48,232 nucleotides of DNA from JOPF136 sp035541255 (GCA_035541255.1 DATKNR010000070.1:1-48232); one strand, 5' to 3'. Shown: positions 33,093 to 43,562, numbered from the stretch's first letter. Notes: generated from the sequence alone by a model not told the origin. Program-made: numbers and translations.

Positions 33093-36000
33093 TTAGATGA
33101 CGCGCAGCGTCAGATGCACCATCTGAGTGACGTTCATCCCATTCGCCGTCACCGTGATCATGTATGTGCCTGCCGGAGTCGTCGGTGCTCCCGGAATGGC
33201 TGGCGGTGGATTGCTCACGCAGCCTGCCCAGGTGACCACCAGCAGCAGGAGCCCTAGCGCCGGGGCCACCCGCGTCAACCGCGAATTGGGCATCAACCGC
33301 CGCATCAGCACGTAGAGAACGATCGTTCCTAGCCACAGGGCCGCAAACGGAGCGGGAAGAGTTGGCGGAGGCCATCTCCGCGCCGGCCCCACCATCGCCG
33401 GATTGCAATTCGTCTGCACCGTCACCACCACCGTCGGTGGCGTCGGGCCCCCCAGCGTAACCGTGGAGGGCGACACCGAGCACTTCGTGTATGGCGCCGC
33501 CGAGGCGCAGGTCAGATTCAGCGTCACCACCAGCCCGGTCGTGCCGCTCACCGAGATGGGGTAGTTCGCCGTGTCTCCCGGGGTAACCGTCAGCGACGTG
33601 CTGCCTCCCGGTGGCGGCGCCATGCTGATCGTGGCCCCAATTCCCGAGAGCGAGACGATGTGCGGGCTGCCCGGTGCGTTGTCCGTAATGGTCAGCGTGC
33701 CATTTTGCGTGCCCACTGCCGACGGTGAAAACGTCACGCTGATCATGCAACTCTGCCCGATCGGCACCATGCCGCAGCTGTTCGCGGACACGCCGAACTG
33801 CGCGCTCGTCACTGCGCTCATCACATCCAGCGTCGCGCCGCCCGCGTTCGTGATGGTGATTGTCTGGGGACCGCTCGTCGCGCCCACCAGCACCGCTCCG
33901 AAGTACAGCGGAGCCGAGATGTTGAAGCCCGGCACACTGCTCGATCCCGTTCCGGACAGCATGATCGTCTGCGGGCTGCTCGCTGCATTGTCCACGATCA
34001 GCAGCGAACCGTTCCGCTGACCCACCCCCGAAGGCGTGAACGTGATGTTGATCATGCACATCGAGTTCGCCTGCACGGCGGGCTGGCAATTGTCTGTTTC
34101 CGCGAAGTCGCCCGTCGGGGCGATCGCGTTGATGTTCAGCGCCGACCCCCCTGTGTTCGTCAGCGTGACCTGCATGGCGGCTGAAGTCACGCCCACGGCC
34201 TGCGTCCCAAACATCACGTTGTTCGATGACAGGCTCACGGCGGGCGGCGTCACGCCCGTGCCCGTCAGGTTGATCATTTGCGTTCCCACCGCGTCCATTA
34301 CGGTGAGCATGCCGTTGCGCGTTCCTGCCACGGTTGGGGTAAACGTCACATTGATCTGACAATTCGAATTGGCCGCCAGCGACACGCCGCATGTGCTCGA
34401 TTGCACCGCGAAGTCTCCCGAGGCCACGACGCTGCTGATCGAGAGCGCTGCCCCGCCCGAATTGGTCAGCGTCGCGGGCATCGAAGAGCTGGTGGTGTTG
34501 ATCTGCTGTGCCGCGGCGAACGTAATCGTGCCCGGCGTCAGCGCCGCGTTCGGTCCGGCCGCTCCGGTGCCATTGATGGTCACGGCCTGCGGGCTGCCCG
34601 CCGCGTTGTCCGTGAATTGCAGTTGGGTGGTGCGTGGCCCGGTCGCCGTGGGCGTGAACGTCACCGCAACAATGCAGTTCGCGCCCGCGGCCAGTGAGCT
34701 GCCGCAAGTATTCGCGAAAATCCCGAAATCTCCGGTATTTCCCGTCAGGAAGCCCACTCCGGTGATTGTCATCGGAGATCCGCCGGTGTTCGTCAAGGTC
34801 ACATTCATCGGCGCGCCGGTCGTGTTCACCACCTGCGCAGGGAAATTCACTGTGCCCGAAAGCATGGCCACGGGCGGCCCGAGGCTCGTCCCGCTTACGT
34901 TCACTGAGAGCGGGCTGTTGCTCGCATTGCTCGCAATTGCCAGTACCGCCGAAAGCGCGCCCGTGTCCGGCGCCGCCGGCGCGAACGCCACGCCGATGTT
35001 GCAGCTCGCTCCCACCGCAAGCGGCACAGATGGCGAGCAGGTGGTGGACGCCGCCACGATCGAAAAGTCTGCCGCGTTTGTTCCCGTAAATGCCAGCGGC
35101 TGGATGGTCAGCGAGTTCGATCCGCTTGCCCCGGTGTTCGTGACCGTCAGGAGCTGTGTCGCGCTCGTCGTTCCCTGCCCCTGCGGCGCGAAGCTCAAAT
35201 TCAGCGTCGTAATTCCCACGGTCGGCGCATTCCCCGTGGGAGTCGTGCCTGTTCCCATCAGGGTCAGCGTCGGATTCGTCGCTCCGTCATCCGTCACTTG
35301 CAGCGTGGCGGAACGCGCGCCCGTCGCCTGTGGCGTGAACGTCACATAGATCGCGCACGTTCCCCCGTTGGCGGACACCTGGGTTCCCGTGCAGAAGTCC
35401 AGCACGATCTGAAAATCGCTCGTCGTGGGGTTGAACGCCACCGCCGAGACGTCCGTATAGGAAGTTGTGCTGTTGTTCGTAAAGTTGAAAATCTGCGGAG
35501 TGCTCGTCGAGCTTGTCGCTGTGTTGGGGAAGGTCGCCGAAGTAACAGGCACGATCGACAGCGGGCTCGCCGGAGGCAACCCCTGTCCTTGCAGGCTCAC
35601 CTGGCACGGGCTGTTCGCCGGGCAGTTCGCATTGTTCGTAATCAGTAGTGTGGCCGACTCCGCCGCCGTGGTCTTTGGCGCGAACGATATGACAATCTGG
35701 CAGGAGCTGCCGCCAGCCGCGACGTTTGCGCAGCTATCCGTCTCCGGAAAATCCGTTGGATTCGCCCCCGCGTAGGAAAACGCATTTGTCAGCGCCGCGC
35801 TTCCCTGATTGTAAATGGTCAATGTCTGCTGCACCGGGCTGGTCATGTTCACCAGCGTCGCGGGGAATGTGTACACCAACGGCTGCGGCGAACTCAGCGA
35901 CGGCGAGAAGCACGCCGATGCGCTGTTTTGTGGATTGATGATCGCGAAGAAGCCGTTGTAGTCGCTGTAAAAGCTGTCCGGGTGCGCGCCTGGCACCTGG

Positions 36001-38492
36001 TTCACCAGGCACAATGGCGGCTCGCCGTAAGGGCTGGACGTATTGCCCGAGTTGGCGTAGGAAGTCGTTCGACCGGCCAGGTAGATGCGCCCGCTTGCGT
36101 CCAGCGCGATCGATGTGCCCACATCGGTTGGGTAATCCCCGTAGTAATCCGAGCTGCCGCCGTAGTAAGTGGAAAAGAGCAGATTGCGGCCCCGAGGATC
36201 CAGCACGGAAACAAATGCGGTAGAGGTGTAGTACTGAACGTTGCTCGTCGCCTGCAGCGGCTGCACTATCGGGAAGGGAGTTTCCGAGTCCGTCGTACCG
36301 CTCGCCGTCGATCCCGAGATAAACGCGTCTCCGCTCCCGTCGATGGCAATTCCCAGCCCGATATCGTCGTTGTCTCCTCCGAGGTAGGTCACGTAGTTGA
36401 TCGTGCCGCCGGTTGGTGAAAAGGAGGCCACGAACGCGTCGTACCCGCCCGCAAGGGAGCCCTGAAACGTGGAGCTGTCGTACGCGTCGAGCGGCGCGAA
36501 ATCATAGGAGTTCGTTTGGCCCGTCGCGTACACGTTGAGCGCGGAATCGAGCACCAGAGAATTCACCTGGTCCGCGCCGTCACCCCCCAGATAGGTGCTG
36601 TAGTCCACCACGCTTCCCGTATAGTCCAGCGTGAATACGAAACCGTCACCGCAGGTAAACACGGACCCCGGCCCGCAATACGGCAGATCGATGGTGTTCT
36701 GCTGCAACGCATTTGAAGTTGTGTAGAACGGATAACCGAACTGACTGAGCGTCGAGTAAGTCACCCCGCCCACGTACACGGTCCCTGTATTGTTATCCAC
36801 CGCTATGGTCAGCCCGGCGTCTGTCCCGTCGCCGCCCATATACGTCCCATACAGCGCTCCCTGTCCATCCGGAGTCGGGTCCACTGAGAAAACAAACGCG
36901 TCCCCTCCGCCGTTGTAGTAGGGCTGGAACACCTGGCCGTCGTTGTAAACTGTGCCCGTCTGGAAATACTCTCCCGCCACTCCGGTGACGTACCCGATCC
37001 CGAAGGAGTCGACCGTCACGGCATACGCTTCGTCGTCATCGGTCCCCGCCAGATAGGTGCTGTACACCAGATTGCTCAAATCGTTGGACAAGACAGCGAA
37101 GAAGCCATGGTGGCAGGCGCGAGGTTGTGAAGGTGCCCCGCAGCCTCCGTTCGACTCCAATTGCTCTTCGAAGGCGCCGCTCGTCGTGGGGAAGTCGGCG
37201 GAGTCCGTTTGCCCCGCCAGGTAGGGTTCATCATTGCTGTCCAGCGCCATCCCCCAGGCAACGTCGTCATTCGAACCCCCGATGTACACGGAGTTGAGCA
37301 ACTGCGGTGCCGTGATCGTGCTGACGTCAAATTCCGCCACGAATGCGTCGCCGCAGGGGTCTTGGGGAATCTGGCAGTTCGTGTAATACGATCCCCCGTT
37401 GCCGTATCCGGAGGTGCTTCCGACCAGCGGAAAGTCGTAGGAGTCCGTGAATCCGGCCACGTATACATGGCCCGGTGTCTGTCCCACCGCTATGGCCTGG
37501 ATCGAATCGTCGTAGGTGCCTCCAAGAAGGGTCGACAGCGCCACGCTCCCCCCGGTCGGTGGTGCCGAGTCCGGAGGTGGGCCAAAATTCGGTTTCGGCC
37601 GCGGTCCTTTCCCCGGTTTCGTTCGCGCCTGCCCTCCGCCGGGCCGTTTCACATAAGTTTGCGGATCGATCACCAGTGCCTGTGTGCGGTCATAAGCCGC
37701 CACTTCGAAGCCGATCTCTCCACGTTCACGCCACACAAATCTTCCTTCGATTTCCCGCCGGCCGCCCGCCTGATCCTGGTAGAGCTTCGGGGCCAGCAGG
37801 CTCACTGTTCCTGCGGACGTTCTTGCTTCGAGTCCTCCATCGTCGGTCAGGTCCACGCTCGTCGCCCCATCCACGCGCAGCCGGATGGCCGAGGGGTCCG
37901 CGCCCGGTGCCACGTCAAAATCAAACTCCATTTGTCGCCGGTCGCCATAGAACACTGCGTCCACGCCCGGATAAATTCCCTGGTAGCGCACCCGCCCGAA
38001 ATGCGGTACGTCCCGGAACCAGCCCTTCCGGTCTTTGCCCCGGATGTAATTGATCCTGCCCGGCTGCGCATCCACTCCCGTCAACTGCGCGTCCGGGTTG
38101 CCGCCCGCAAATTCCACTCTCACCACCGCGGAAGACGCCATCGCGTCCGCCCATCCCACGCCTTCCGGCTCGAGCTGCGGCGGCCGCTTTTCGTGCACGT
38201 GGCGCGTATGGATGTTCAGATCCGCTTCCCGGGGTGTCAGCGCCAGCACGAAGTTCCCACCGCGGGCGAGGAATTTGGCCCGCGAATCCGCCTGCCCCTT
38301 GTTTTCCTCAAACTGCAGCGGAGCGGCACCGAGCAGAGCACGCACTCGCTGTTCCAGCGCCGCGTCGTGCAGCAAGCCTTGTGGTCCACCTGCCGGAAGC
38401 CGCCGCGCGGTCGCGCGAGGAGGCCGCTGCCCGCTCAGCGCCAGCCCAAGAGCGCACAGCACGATTGCGGACAAATAGACTTTTCTGGACAT
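33093..38492 (-). CDS. Giant secreted SBBP-repeat / choice-of-anchor D (ASH-domain) surface protein
   Basis: A 1799-residue exported protein. A signal peptide (VYLSAIVLCALGLALSG) is followed by an N-terminal beta domain (about 60-300; FEENKGQADSRAKFLARGGN, then NYIRGKDRKGWFRDV) that usually precedes SBBP repeats. About residues 315-800 are SBBP propeller repeats (LSTLLGGTYDDSIQAIAVG, VDYSTYLGGDGADQVNSLVL). Residues about 870-1620 hold seven ASPM-SPD2-Hydin-like domains (TLTNTGGSALNINAIA, CMINITFTPSGVGQRNGSLL). An Ig-like unit follows. Two hydrophobic stretches near the end (LWLGTIVLYVLMRRL about 1720; LGLLLLVVTWAGC about 1754) suggest membrane anchoring. ATG 38492 has AGGGAG upstream. Such proteins are frequent in Acidobacteria; the role, probably adhesion or surface display, is unknown. 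Confidence 0.9.
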   Translation of the reverse strand: MSRKVYLSAIVLCALGLALSGQRPPRATARRLPAGGPQGLLHDAALEQRVRALLGAAPLQFEENKGQADSRAKFLARGGNFVLALTPREADLNIHTRHVHEKRPPQLEPEGVGWADAMASSAVVRVEFAGGNPDAQLTGVDAQPGRINYIRGKDRKGWFRDVPHFGRVRYQGIYPGVDAVFYGDRRQMEFDFDVAPGADPSAIRLRVDGATSVDLTDDGGLEARTSAGTVSLLAPKLYQDQAGGRREIEGRFVWRERGEIGFEVAAYDRTQALVIDPQTYVKRPGGGQARTKPGKGPRPKPNFGPPPDSAPPTGGSVALSTLLGGTYDDSIQAIAVGQTPGHVYVAGFTDSYDFPLVGSTSGYGNGGSYYTNCQIPQDPCGDAFVAEFDVSTITAPQLLNSVYIGGSNDDVAWGMALDSNDEPYLAGQTDSADFPTTSGAFEEQLESNGGCGAPSQPRACHHGFFAVLSNDLSNLVYSTYLAGTDDDEAYAVTVDSFGIGYVTGVAGEYFQTGTVYNDGQVFQPYYNGGGDAFVFSVDPTPDGQGALYGTYMGGDGTDAGLTIAVDNNTGTVYVGGVTYSTLSQFGYPFYTTSNALQQNTIDLPYCGPGSVFTCGDGFVFTLDYTGSVVDYSTYLGGDGADQVNSLVLDSALNVYATGQTNSYDFAPLDAYDSSTFQGSLAGGYDAFVASFSPTGGTINYVTYLGGDNDDIGLGIAIDGSGDAFISGSTASGTTDSETPFPIVQPLQATSNVQYYTSTAFVSVLDPRGRNLLFSTYYGGSSDYYGDYPTDVGTSIALDASGRIYLAGRTTSYANSGNTSSPYGEPPLCLVNQVPGAHPDSFYSDYNGFFAIINPQNSASACFSPSLSSPQPLVYTFPATLVNMTSPVQQTLTIYNQGSAALTNAFSYAGANPTDFPETDSCANVAAGGSSCQIVISFAPKTTAAESATLLITNNANCPANSPCQVSLQGQGLPPASPLSIVPVTSATFPNTATSSTSTPQIFNFTNNSTTSYTDVSAVAFNPTTSDFQIVLDFCTGTQVSANGGTCAIYVTFTPQATGARSATLQVTDDGATNPTLTLMGTGTTPTGNAPTVGITTLNLSFAPQGQGTTSATQLLTVTNTGASGSNSLTIQPLAFTGTNAADFSIVAASTTCSPSVPLAVGASCNIGVAFAPAAPDTGALSAVLAIASNASNSPLSVNVSGTSLGPPVAMLSGTVNFPAQVVNTTGAPMNVTLTNTGGSPMTITGVGFLTGNTGDFGIFANTCGSSLAAGANCIVAVTFTPTATGPRTTQLQFTDNAAGSPQAVTINGTGAAGPNAALTPGTITFAAAQQINTTSSSMPATLTNSGGAALSISSVVASGDFAVQSSTCGVSLAANSNCQINVTFTPTVAGTRNGMLTVMDAVGTQMINLTGTGVTPPAVSLSSNNVMFGTQAVGVTSAAMQVTLTNTGGSALNINAIAPTGDFAETDNCQPAVQANSMCMINITFTPSGVGQRNGSLLIVDNAASSPQTIMLSGTGSSSVPGFNISAPLYFGAVLVGATSGPQTITITNAGGATLDVMSAVTSAQFGVSANSCGMVPIGQSCMISVTFSPSAVGTQNGTLTITDNAPGSPHIVSLSGIGATISMAPPPGGSTSLTVTPGDTANYPISVSGTTGLVVTLNLTCASAAPYTKCSVSPSTVTLGGPTPPTVVVTVQTNCNPAMVGPARRWPPPTLPAPFAALWLGTIVLYVLMRRLMPNSRLTRVAPALGLLLLVVTWAGCVSNPPPAIPGAPTTPAGTYMITVTANGMNVTQMVHLTLRVI

Positions 38493-38607
38493 GACAGGCT
38501 CCCTGAGGATGCAAGGATGAGCAACACTCGCTTTGATTGGGGACACTGTATTCGGCGGGCAGACCCCGGCCTGTCCGCTCCGAACGAGCTAGAAAACCCA
38601 CAGACAA

Positions 38608-38633
38608 ATAGTATGGGGGTCGTGGAAAGTCAA
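38608..38633 (-). promoter_or_regulatory. Candidate promoter of the giant surface protein
   Basis: On the minus strand TTGACT (38633-38628) precedes TACTAT (38613-38608) by only 14 nt; TATTTG at 17 nt is an alternative -10. This would give a leader of about 110 nt before the ATG at 38492. It lies in the 328-bp gap to the divergent regulator, which otherwise holds nothing recognisable except the regulator's own promoter candidate. Confidence 0.3.
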
Positions 38634-38779
38634 GGAGGAACGAGCCATCGGCGGGATTCCCCCTCTCGGTAATTCCACTACAAAATGTGCCCGCCGCTCA
38701 CTTCAGGCTCTGGCTGCTGTAACAATCCGCCTCCGCCTCTCGTCTCATCTGCTAGCACCCTCCGCGCAAGCCCTTGAGG

Positions 38780-38809
38780 TTGCTATCCGGCCCGTCCAAA
38801 GGGTAGGCT
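38780..38809 (+). promoter_or_regulatory. Candidate promoter of the sigma-54 activator gene, leaderless-type spacing
   Basis: TTGCTA (38780-38785), an 18-nt spacer and TAGGCT (38804-38809) end 11 nt before the ATG at 38821. No ribosome-binding site is seen in the gap (GAATCTAAGCT). The -10 match is weak but fits TANNNT. Confidence 0.35.
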
Positions 38810-38820
38810 GAATCTAAGCT

Positions 38821-40440
<1,620 letters not shown>

Positions 40441-40443
<3 letters not shown>

Positions 40444-40474
40444 CGATATTTCGGCAAATGCCGATATATCGGCA
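40441..40474. promoter_or_regulatory. Two tandem 16-bp palindromic sites, candidate operator/UAS of the upstream regulator
   Basis: TGCCGATATATCGGCA (40459-40474) is a perfect 16-bp palindrome. TGACGATATTTCGGCA (40441-40456) matches it at 14 of 16 positions and begins with the TGA stop codon of the regulator gene. They are 2 bp apart. Extra CGGCA half-sites follow at 40483-40487 and 40495-40499. Size and symmetry suit a dimeric Fis-type helix-turn-helix. The link to the adjacent regulator is inference. Confidence 0.65.
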
Positions 40475-40580
40475 GTCGAGTCCGGCAGTTCGGGCGGCAT
40501 TTTCCCTCTCCCGCCTCCGCTTGATCCCCTAAAACGTTGAAAATAGAGGCCATAGAATAAATGTACCTTTTCAGCTTTAC

Positions 40581-40596
40581 TGGGCGTCAAAGTGCT
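40581..40596 (+). promoter_or_regulatory. Possible sigma-54 (-24/-12) promoter before the STAS-sigma operon
   Basis: TGG (40581-40583) and TGCT (40593-40596) place GG and GC exactly 10 nt apart, as required for -24/-12. The intervening consensus bases are poorly matched. A start near 40607 would be 20 nt before the ATG at 40627 and about 110-140 bp after the tandem palindromes, the usual enhancer distance. Confidence 0.3.
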
Positions 40597-40626
40597 CCTT
40601 GACGGGTGGGGTTTGTCCAGCTCGCG

Positions 40627-40971
40627 ATGCTTCGGGTTACGCAGATAGAAGAAGGCAGCAGGATCGTCCTAATAGTGGAGGGAAAGCTCACGGGGGCCAC
40701 CAAAGGGCCCTTGGTGGAGTTGATAAAGAATCTCCCGGCTGGCGAATCGGGAATCCCGCTGATCGTGGTGGACTTGATGGGGGTCACTTCGATTGACGTG
40801 GAAGGAAAGCGAGTGCTCAAGGAACTGCATCTCCGCGGTGCGAGCCTTCGCGCCAAGGGATGTCTGAACCGGGCAATCGTGGACGGCATTACCTGTTGTG
40901 TCCCGGAATCCGCGGGGGCGGATGCAGCTCCGGAGCAGCAGGCGGAGGAAAGCGAGGGGGAGAAGACATGA
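40627..40971 (+). CDS. STAS-domain protein (anti-anti-sigma-like) lacking the phospho-serine
   Basis: A 114-residue STAS-fold protein. Strand and helix pattern: LRVTQIEEGSRIVLIVEGKL, LTGATKGPLVELIKNL, LIVVDLMGVTSIDVEGKRVL and LHLRGASLRAKGC. In SpoIIAA-type anti-anti-sigma factors the loop is DSSG, whose second Ser is phosphorylated by the anti-sigma kinase. Here it is DVEG, with Glu at that position, so classical phospho-switching is not possible. The tail (ADAAPEQQAEESEGEKT) is acidic. ATG 40627 gives a normal STAS start; the in-frame GTG at 40606 is an alternative. The stop overlaps the sigma-factor ATG as ATGA, indicating coupled expression. Confidence 0.8.
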   Translation: MLRVTQIEEGSRIVLIVEGKLTGATKGPLVELIKNLPAGESGIPLIVVDLMGVTSIDVEGKRVLKELHLRGASLRAKGCLNRAIVDGITCCVPESAGADAAPEQQAEESEGEKT

Positions 40972-41675
40972 ACATCGGACATCACGAACGGCAACCAGCC
41001 GCCAAATTCGCTCCACACCTGGTCCCTGCCAAGGATCCGCAAAAGGAGCTCATCCTGAAGGCTCAGGCGGGAAATCAGGACGCACTGGAAAAACTGTTCT
41101 CGAATCAGAGTCCGGCCCTCTATCAGACCGCTTTGAGGCTGGTCGGCACTCCCGAAGAGGCCGAGGACGTGTTGCAGGAAGGCATGCTGAGCGCCTACCG
41201 GAACCTGCGCAGGTTCGAGGGACGCTCCCAATTTTCCACTTGGCTCACCCGAATCGTCATCAACGCCGCTCTCATGCGCCTGCGCAGCCGCCGGGCGCGC
41301 CCGGCCGTCTCGCTCGACGAGCGCCTGGCCGACGACGACGAAATGACGTTCGCCGATCAGTTCCCGGACACCGATCCCAATCCGGAGCAAGTTGTCGCCC
41401 GGCGCGAGCTGGAGGATTTGCTTCGCCGCAATCTTCAGACTCTCTCGCCCGTCCTGCGCTCGGCTTTCATCCTGCGCGAGATGGAGGGATTCTCAACGGA
41501 GGAAGCTGCTGAGGAGTTAGGCATCTCTCAGGGGACTCTCAAGGCCCGTCTCCATCGCGCCAAGCGGCAGCTCTCGCGGCTCATCGGTCGCGCACTGCGC
41601 CCGGCACAGAAGCACGATCGCCGGCCGCCGGCCGTGGGTTTGCAGGCCATGCCCTCAGCATGCGCCTCGGACTGA
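40968..41675 (+). CDS. RNA polymerase sigma factor, ECF/sigma-70 family
   Basis: A 235-residue two-domain sigma factor. Sigma2 (about 45-115) has LFSNQSPALYQTALRLVGTP, EEAEDVLQEGMLSAYRNLRR and FSTWLTRIVINAALMRLRSR, the core-binding and -10 recognition parts. Sigma4 (about 145-195) has LSPVLRSAFILREMEGFSTE with EAAEELGISQGTLKARLHRA, the -35-binding helix-turn-helix. A 30-residue N-terminal extension and a basic Pro/Arg C-terminal tail lie outside the usual ECF core. No transmembrane or zinc anti-sigma gene follows. The partner is instead the STAS protein overlapping its start. It converges on the PilZ gene. Confidence 0.92.
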   Translation: MNIGHHERQPAAKFAPHLVPAKDPQKELILKAQAGNQDALEKLFSNQSPALYQTALRLVGTPEEAEDVLQEGMLSAYRNLRRFEGRSQFSTWLTRIVINAALMRLRSRRARPAVSLDERLADDDEMTFADQFPDTDPNPEQVVARRELEDLLRRNLQTLSPVLRSAFILREMEGFSTEEAAEELGISQGTLKARLHRAKRQLSRLIGRALRPAQKHDRRPPAVGLQAMPSACASD

Positions 41676-41677
41676 TC

Positions 41678-41716
41678 GAGTTCTCAATCTAGGGTAAGAC
41701 TCGCTGGAGAGAATTC
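41678..41716. terminator. Weak hairpin between convergent genes
   Basis: GAGTTCTC (41678-41685) can pair with GAGAATTC (41709-41716), with one G-T wobble and a 23-nt loop, between the sigma factor and the PilZ gene. The loop is long and there is no T-tract, so a terminator role is doubtful. Confidence 0.2.
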
Positions 41717-42056
41717 AGTTGGGCCGAGCTGTGGCCGCCCGCAAAATCTCGTAGCGCTCGATTCGCGCCGCGATCCCGATTCGTCCGTCGGCCGTTGATT
41801 CGGGCGGCTCCACGCGGACGATTCGGGCCATTACCTCCACCAGCACTCCGTCTCCGCCAGTCAGCGTCGGAGGCAATGTGAGCGTCAATGACACCATGGA
41901 GCCCGGCTCGGGAGCTGCGTCCGCAGTGAAATAGAGACCGCTTCGGGAAATCTCTCGCGTGCAACCCATTGGTTCCCCGCTCGGAAACATTGCCTCGTGT
42001 TCCAGTTTGACGGGTACCGCCAGGCCGTATCGCCGCGCTGCTCGCCGGTCGTTCAT
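41715..42056 (-). CDS. PilZ-domain protein (putative c-di-GMP receptor)
   Basis: A single PilZ domain of 113 residues. The N terminus has MNDRRAARRYGLAVPVKLEH with the Arg-rich RxxxR motif. The second motif is CTREISRSGLYFTADAAPEP, which fits the (D/N)xSxxG consensus with Ser-Gly present and Glu-Ile in place of Asp. LTLTLPPTLTGGDGVLVEVM and ARIVRVEPPE form the barrel strands. PilZ domains bind c-di-GMP and control motility, adhesion or polysaccharide; binding should be tested because one motif position deviates. GGGGG precedes the ATG, and a promoter with TAGAAT lies 18 nt upstream. No other c-di-GMP gene is in the window. Confidence 0.87.
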   Translation of the reverse strand: MNDRRAARRYGLAVPVKLEHEAMFPSGEPMGCTREISRSGLYFTADAAPEPGSMVSLTLTLPPTLTGGDGVLVEVMARIVRVEPPESTADGRIGIAARIERYEILRAATARPN

Positions 42057-42074
42057 ACGTGCCCCCTGACCGCA

Positions 42075-42104
42075 ATTCTAGGGCGATGGCGAGTCAGCCG
42101 CCAA
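42075..42104 (-). promoter_or_regulatory. Candidate sigma-70 promoter of the PilZ gene
   Basis: On the minus strand TTGGCG (42104-42099), an 18-nt spacer and TAGAAT (42080-42075) end 18 nt before the ATG at 42056. A GGGGG ribosome-binding site fits between, so this unit has a conventional though short leader. Confidence 0.5.
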
Positions 42105-42173
42105 TCAAAATTCCCAAAATGGGCAGATGCCGTTGTCCATACTGGTAATATCCCTCGCAGTGCATTCCGGCCG

Positions 42174-43553
42174 TCAGCCGCTTCCGGTGATGGGTTCTCC
42201 TTCCCACCGGGCCACTACGGCGGTGGCCAGGCAGTTCCCGGCCACATTTACCGCAGTCCGTGCCATGTCCAGCAGCGGGTCAATTCCCAGGAGCAGGAAA
42301 ATGGGCTCGCTCGGCAATCCAAAGCTCGATGCCGTGGCCAGCAGGATCACCAGAGACGCCCTCGACACTCCGGCCACCCCTTTGCTCGTGAGCATAAGCG
42401 CGAACAGGATGAACAGTTGCCGGCCGATGCTCAGATGCATCCCCGCAGCCTGTGCCACGAACACCGTGGCCAACGACAAATATAGCGACGAACCGTCCAG
42501 ATTGAAGCTGTACCCCGTGGGAATCACAAACGCCACCAGCCGCCGCGATACGCCTAGCTCTTCCATTACTTCCATCGCACGCGGCATGGCCGCTTCCGAA
42601 CTGCTGGTCCCGAACGCGATCGCCACCGGTTCCGCGATGGCCCGCACAAACCGGCCCAGCGGCACTCTGGCTGCAATCGCAATCGGCAGCAGCACCCCGC
42701 ACAGGAACACCGCCAGGGCTGCGTACAACGTCCCGATTAACCGCGCAAAATCCGCCAGCACTCCCAGCCCCACGTGCCCCACCGTGTAGGCCAGCGCCGC
42801 CCCGACTCCTATCGGCGCGAAGTACATGACGATTCGCGTAAACTCAAACATCGCGTCCGCAAGCCCTTCGCAGAATCGCAGCACCGGTTCCCGCCGTGAC
42901 TCCCGGATACGTGCCAGCCCGATGGCAAACAGCACCGTAAATACCACCACCTGCAGAATCTGGTTTTCAGCGACGGATTTCGCGATGTTTTCCGGAAAGG
43001 CGTGCAGCAGCAGATCCGGTCCCGACAACTGCTCCACGCGCGCCTTTTCCGTCTCCACCGAGGGCGGAATCTTCACGCCTTCCCCCGCTCGCGAAAGATT
43101 GATCGCACCCAGCCCGATCAGCAGCGCCAGCGTGGTCACCACTTCGAAATAGACAATGGCCTTCACGCCCATCCGGCCCACCTGCTTCAAGTCCGGATGC
43201 CCCGCGATTCCCACCACCAGCGTCGCAAATATCAGCGGCGCCACAATCGCACGGATCAGGCGCAGAAAAATCAGCCCCGCAATTCTCAGGCTCACCGCCT
43301 GCGCCGGAAACCAGGCCCCCAACAAGACGCCCGCAACCATCGCCACGAGAATCCAAGCGGAAAGCGATCGCCGTCTCCATCCAAACCCACAAAGCGGAAT
43401 CAACCCGGCGGCCTGCGCAATTCCGGAAGCAGTCTTCGCGCCCAGTCCCCACAACGCCCCGGCCAGCGCGTAACACGCCACTCCCGCCAGCAGGAATCCC
43501 ATCCATCCTTTGGCGATTTTCGGCGGATCCGTGTTCGGATTCGGTGAGTTCAC
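42174..43553 (-). CDS. Dicarboxylate/amino acid:cation symporter (DAACS family, GltP/DctA type)
   Basis: A sodium- or proton-coupled transporter for glutamate, aspartate or C4-dicarboxylates, 459 residues. Family motifs are LIFLRLIRAIVAPLIFATLV (TM3), FGTSSSEAAMPRAMEVMEEL (serine-rich HP1), PTGYSFNLDGSSLYLSLATV (TM7, NMDGT-like, here NLDGS), LTSKGVAGVSRASLVILLAT (HP2) and LLGIDPLLDMARTAVNVAGN (TM8). An unusual extra hydrophobic segment (FLLAGVACYALAGALWGLG) precedes the normal TM1. I chose GTG 43553 because a good promoter ends 9 nt upstream. An ATG at 43502 with AAAGGA before it is an alternative that would shorten the N terminus by 17 residues. Substrate is not resolved. Confidence 0.9.
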   Translation of the reverse strand: MNSPNPNTDPPKIAKGWMGFLLAGVACYALAGALWGLGAKTASGIAQAAGLIPLCGFGWRRRSLSAWILVAMVAGVLLGAWFPAQAVSLRIAGLIFLRLIRAIVAPLIFATLVVGIAGHPDLKQVGRMGVKAIVYFEVVTTLALLIGLGAINLSRAGEGVKIPPSVETEKARVEQLSGPDLLLHAFPENIAKSVAENQILQVVVFTVLFAIGLARIRESRREPVLRFCEGLADAMFEFTRIVMYFAPIGVGAALAYTVGHVGLGVLADFARLIGTLYAALAVFLCGVLLPIAIAARVPLGRFVRAIAEPVAIAFGTSSSEAAMPRAMEVMEELGVSRRLVAFVIPTGYSFNLDGSSLYLSLATVFVAQAAGMHLSIGRQLFILFALMLTSKGVAGVSRASLVILLATASSFGLPSEPIFLLLGIDPLLDMARTAVNVAGNCLATAVVARWEGEPITGSG

Positions 43554-43562
43554 GAGGGGGGA

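Noticed and set aside
31993..34707. 904-codon open frame on the minus strand
   Set aside because: It overlaps the DUF4097 gene on the opposite strand and the giant protein in another frame. Its composition (Gly/Ala/Arg/Asp/His rich) is that of a shadow in GC-rich DNA.
34369..35349. 326-codon plus-strand frame inside the giant surface gene
   Set aside because: It mirrors the repetitive ASH region and has low-complexity Val/Pro/Ala composition. Not a separate gene.
33093..38492. Tandem DNA repeats within the ASH region
   Set aside because: The seven domains are similar as proteins, but I see no long exact DNA repeats, so there is no sign of recent expansion.
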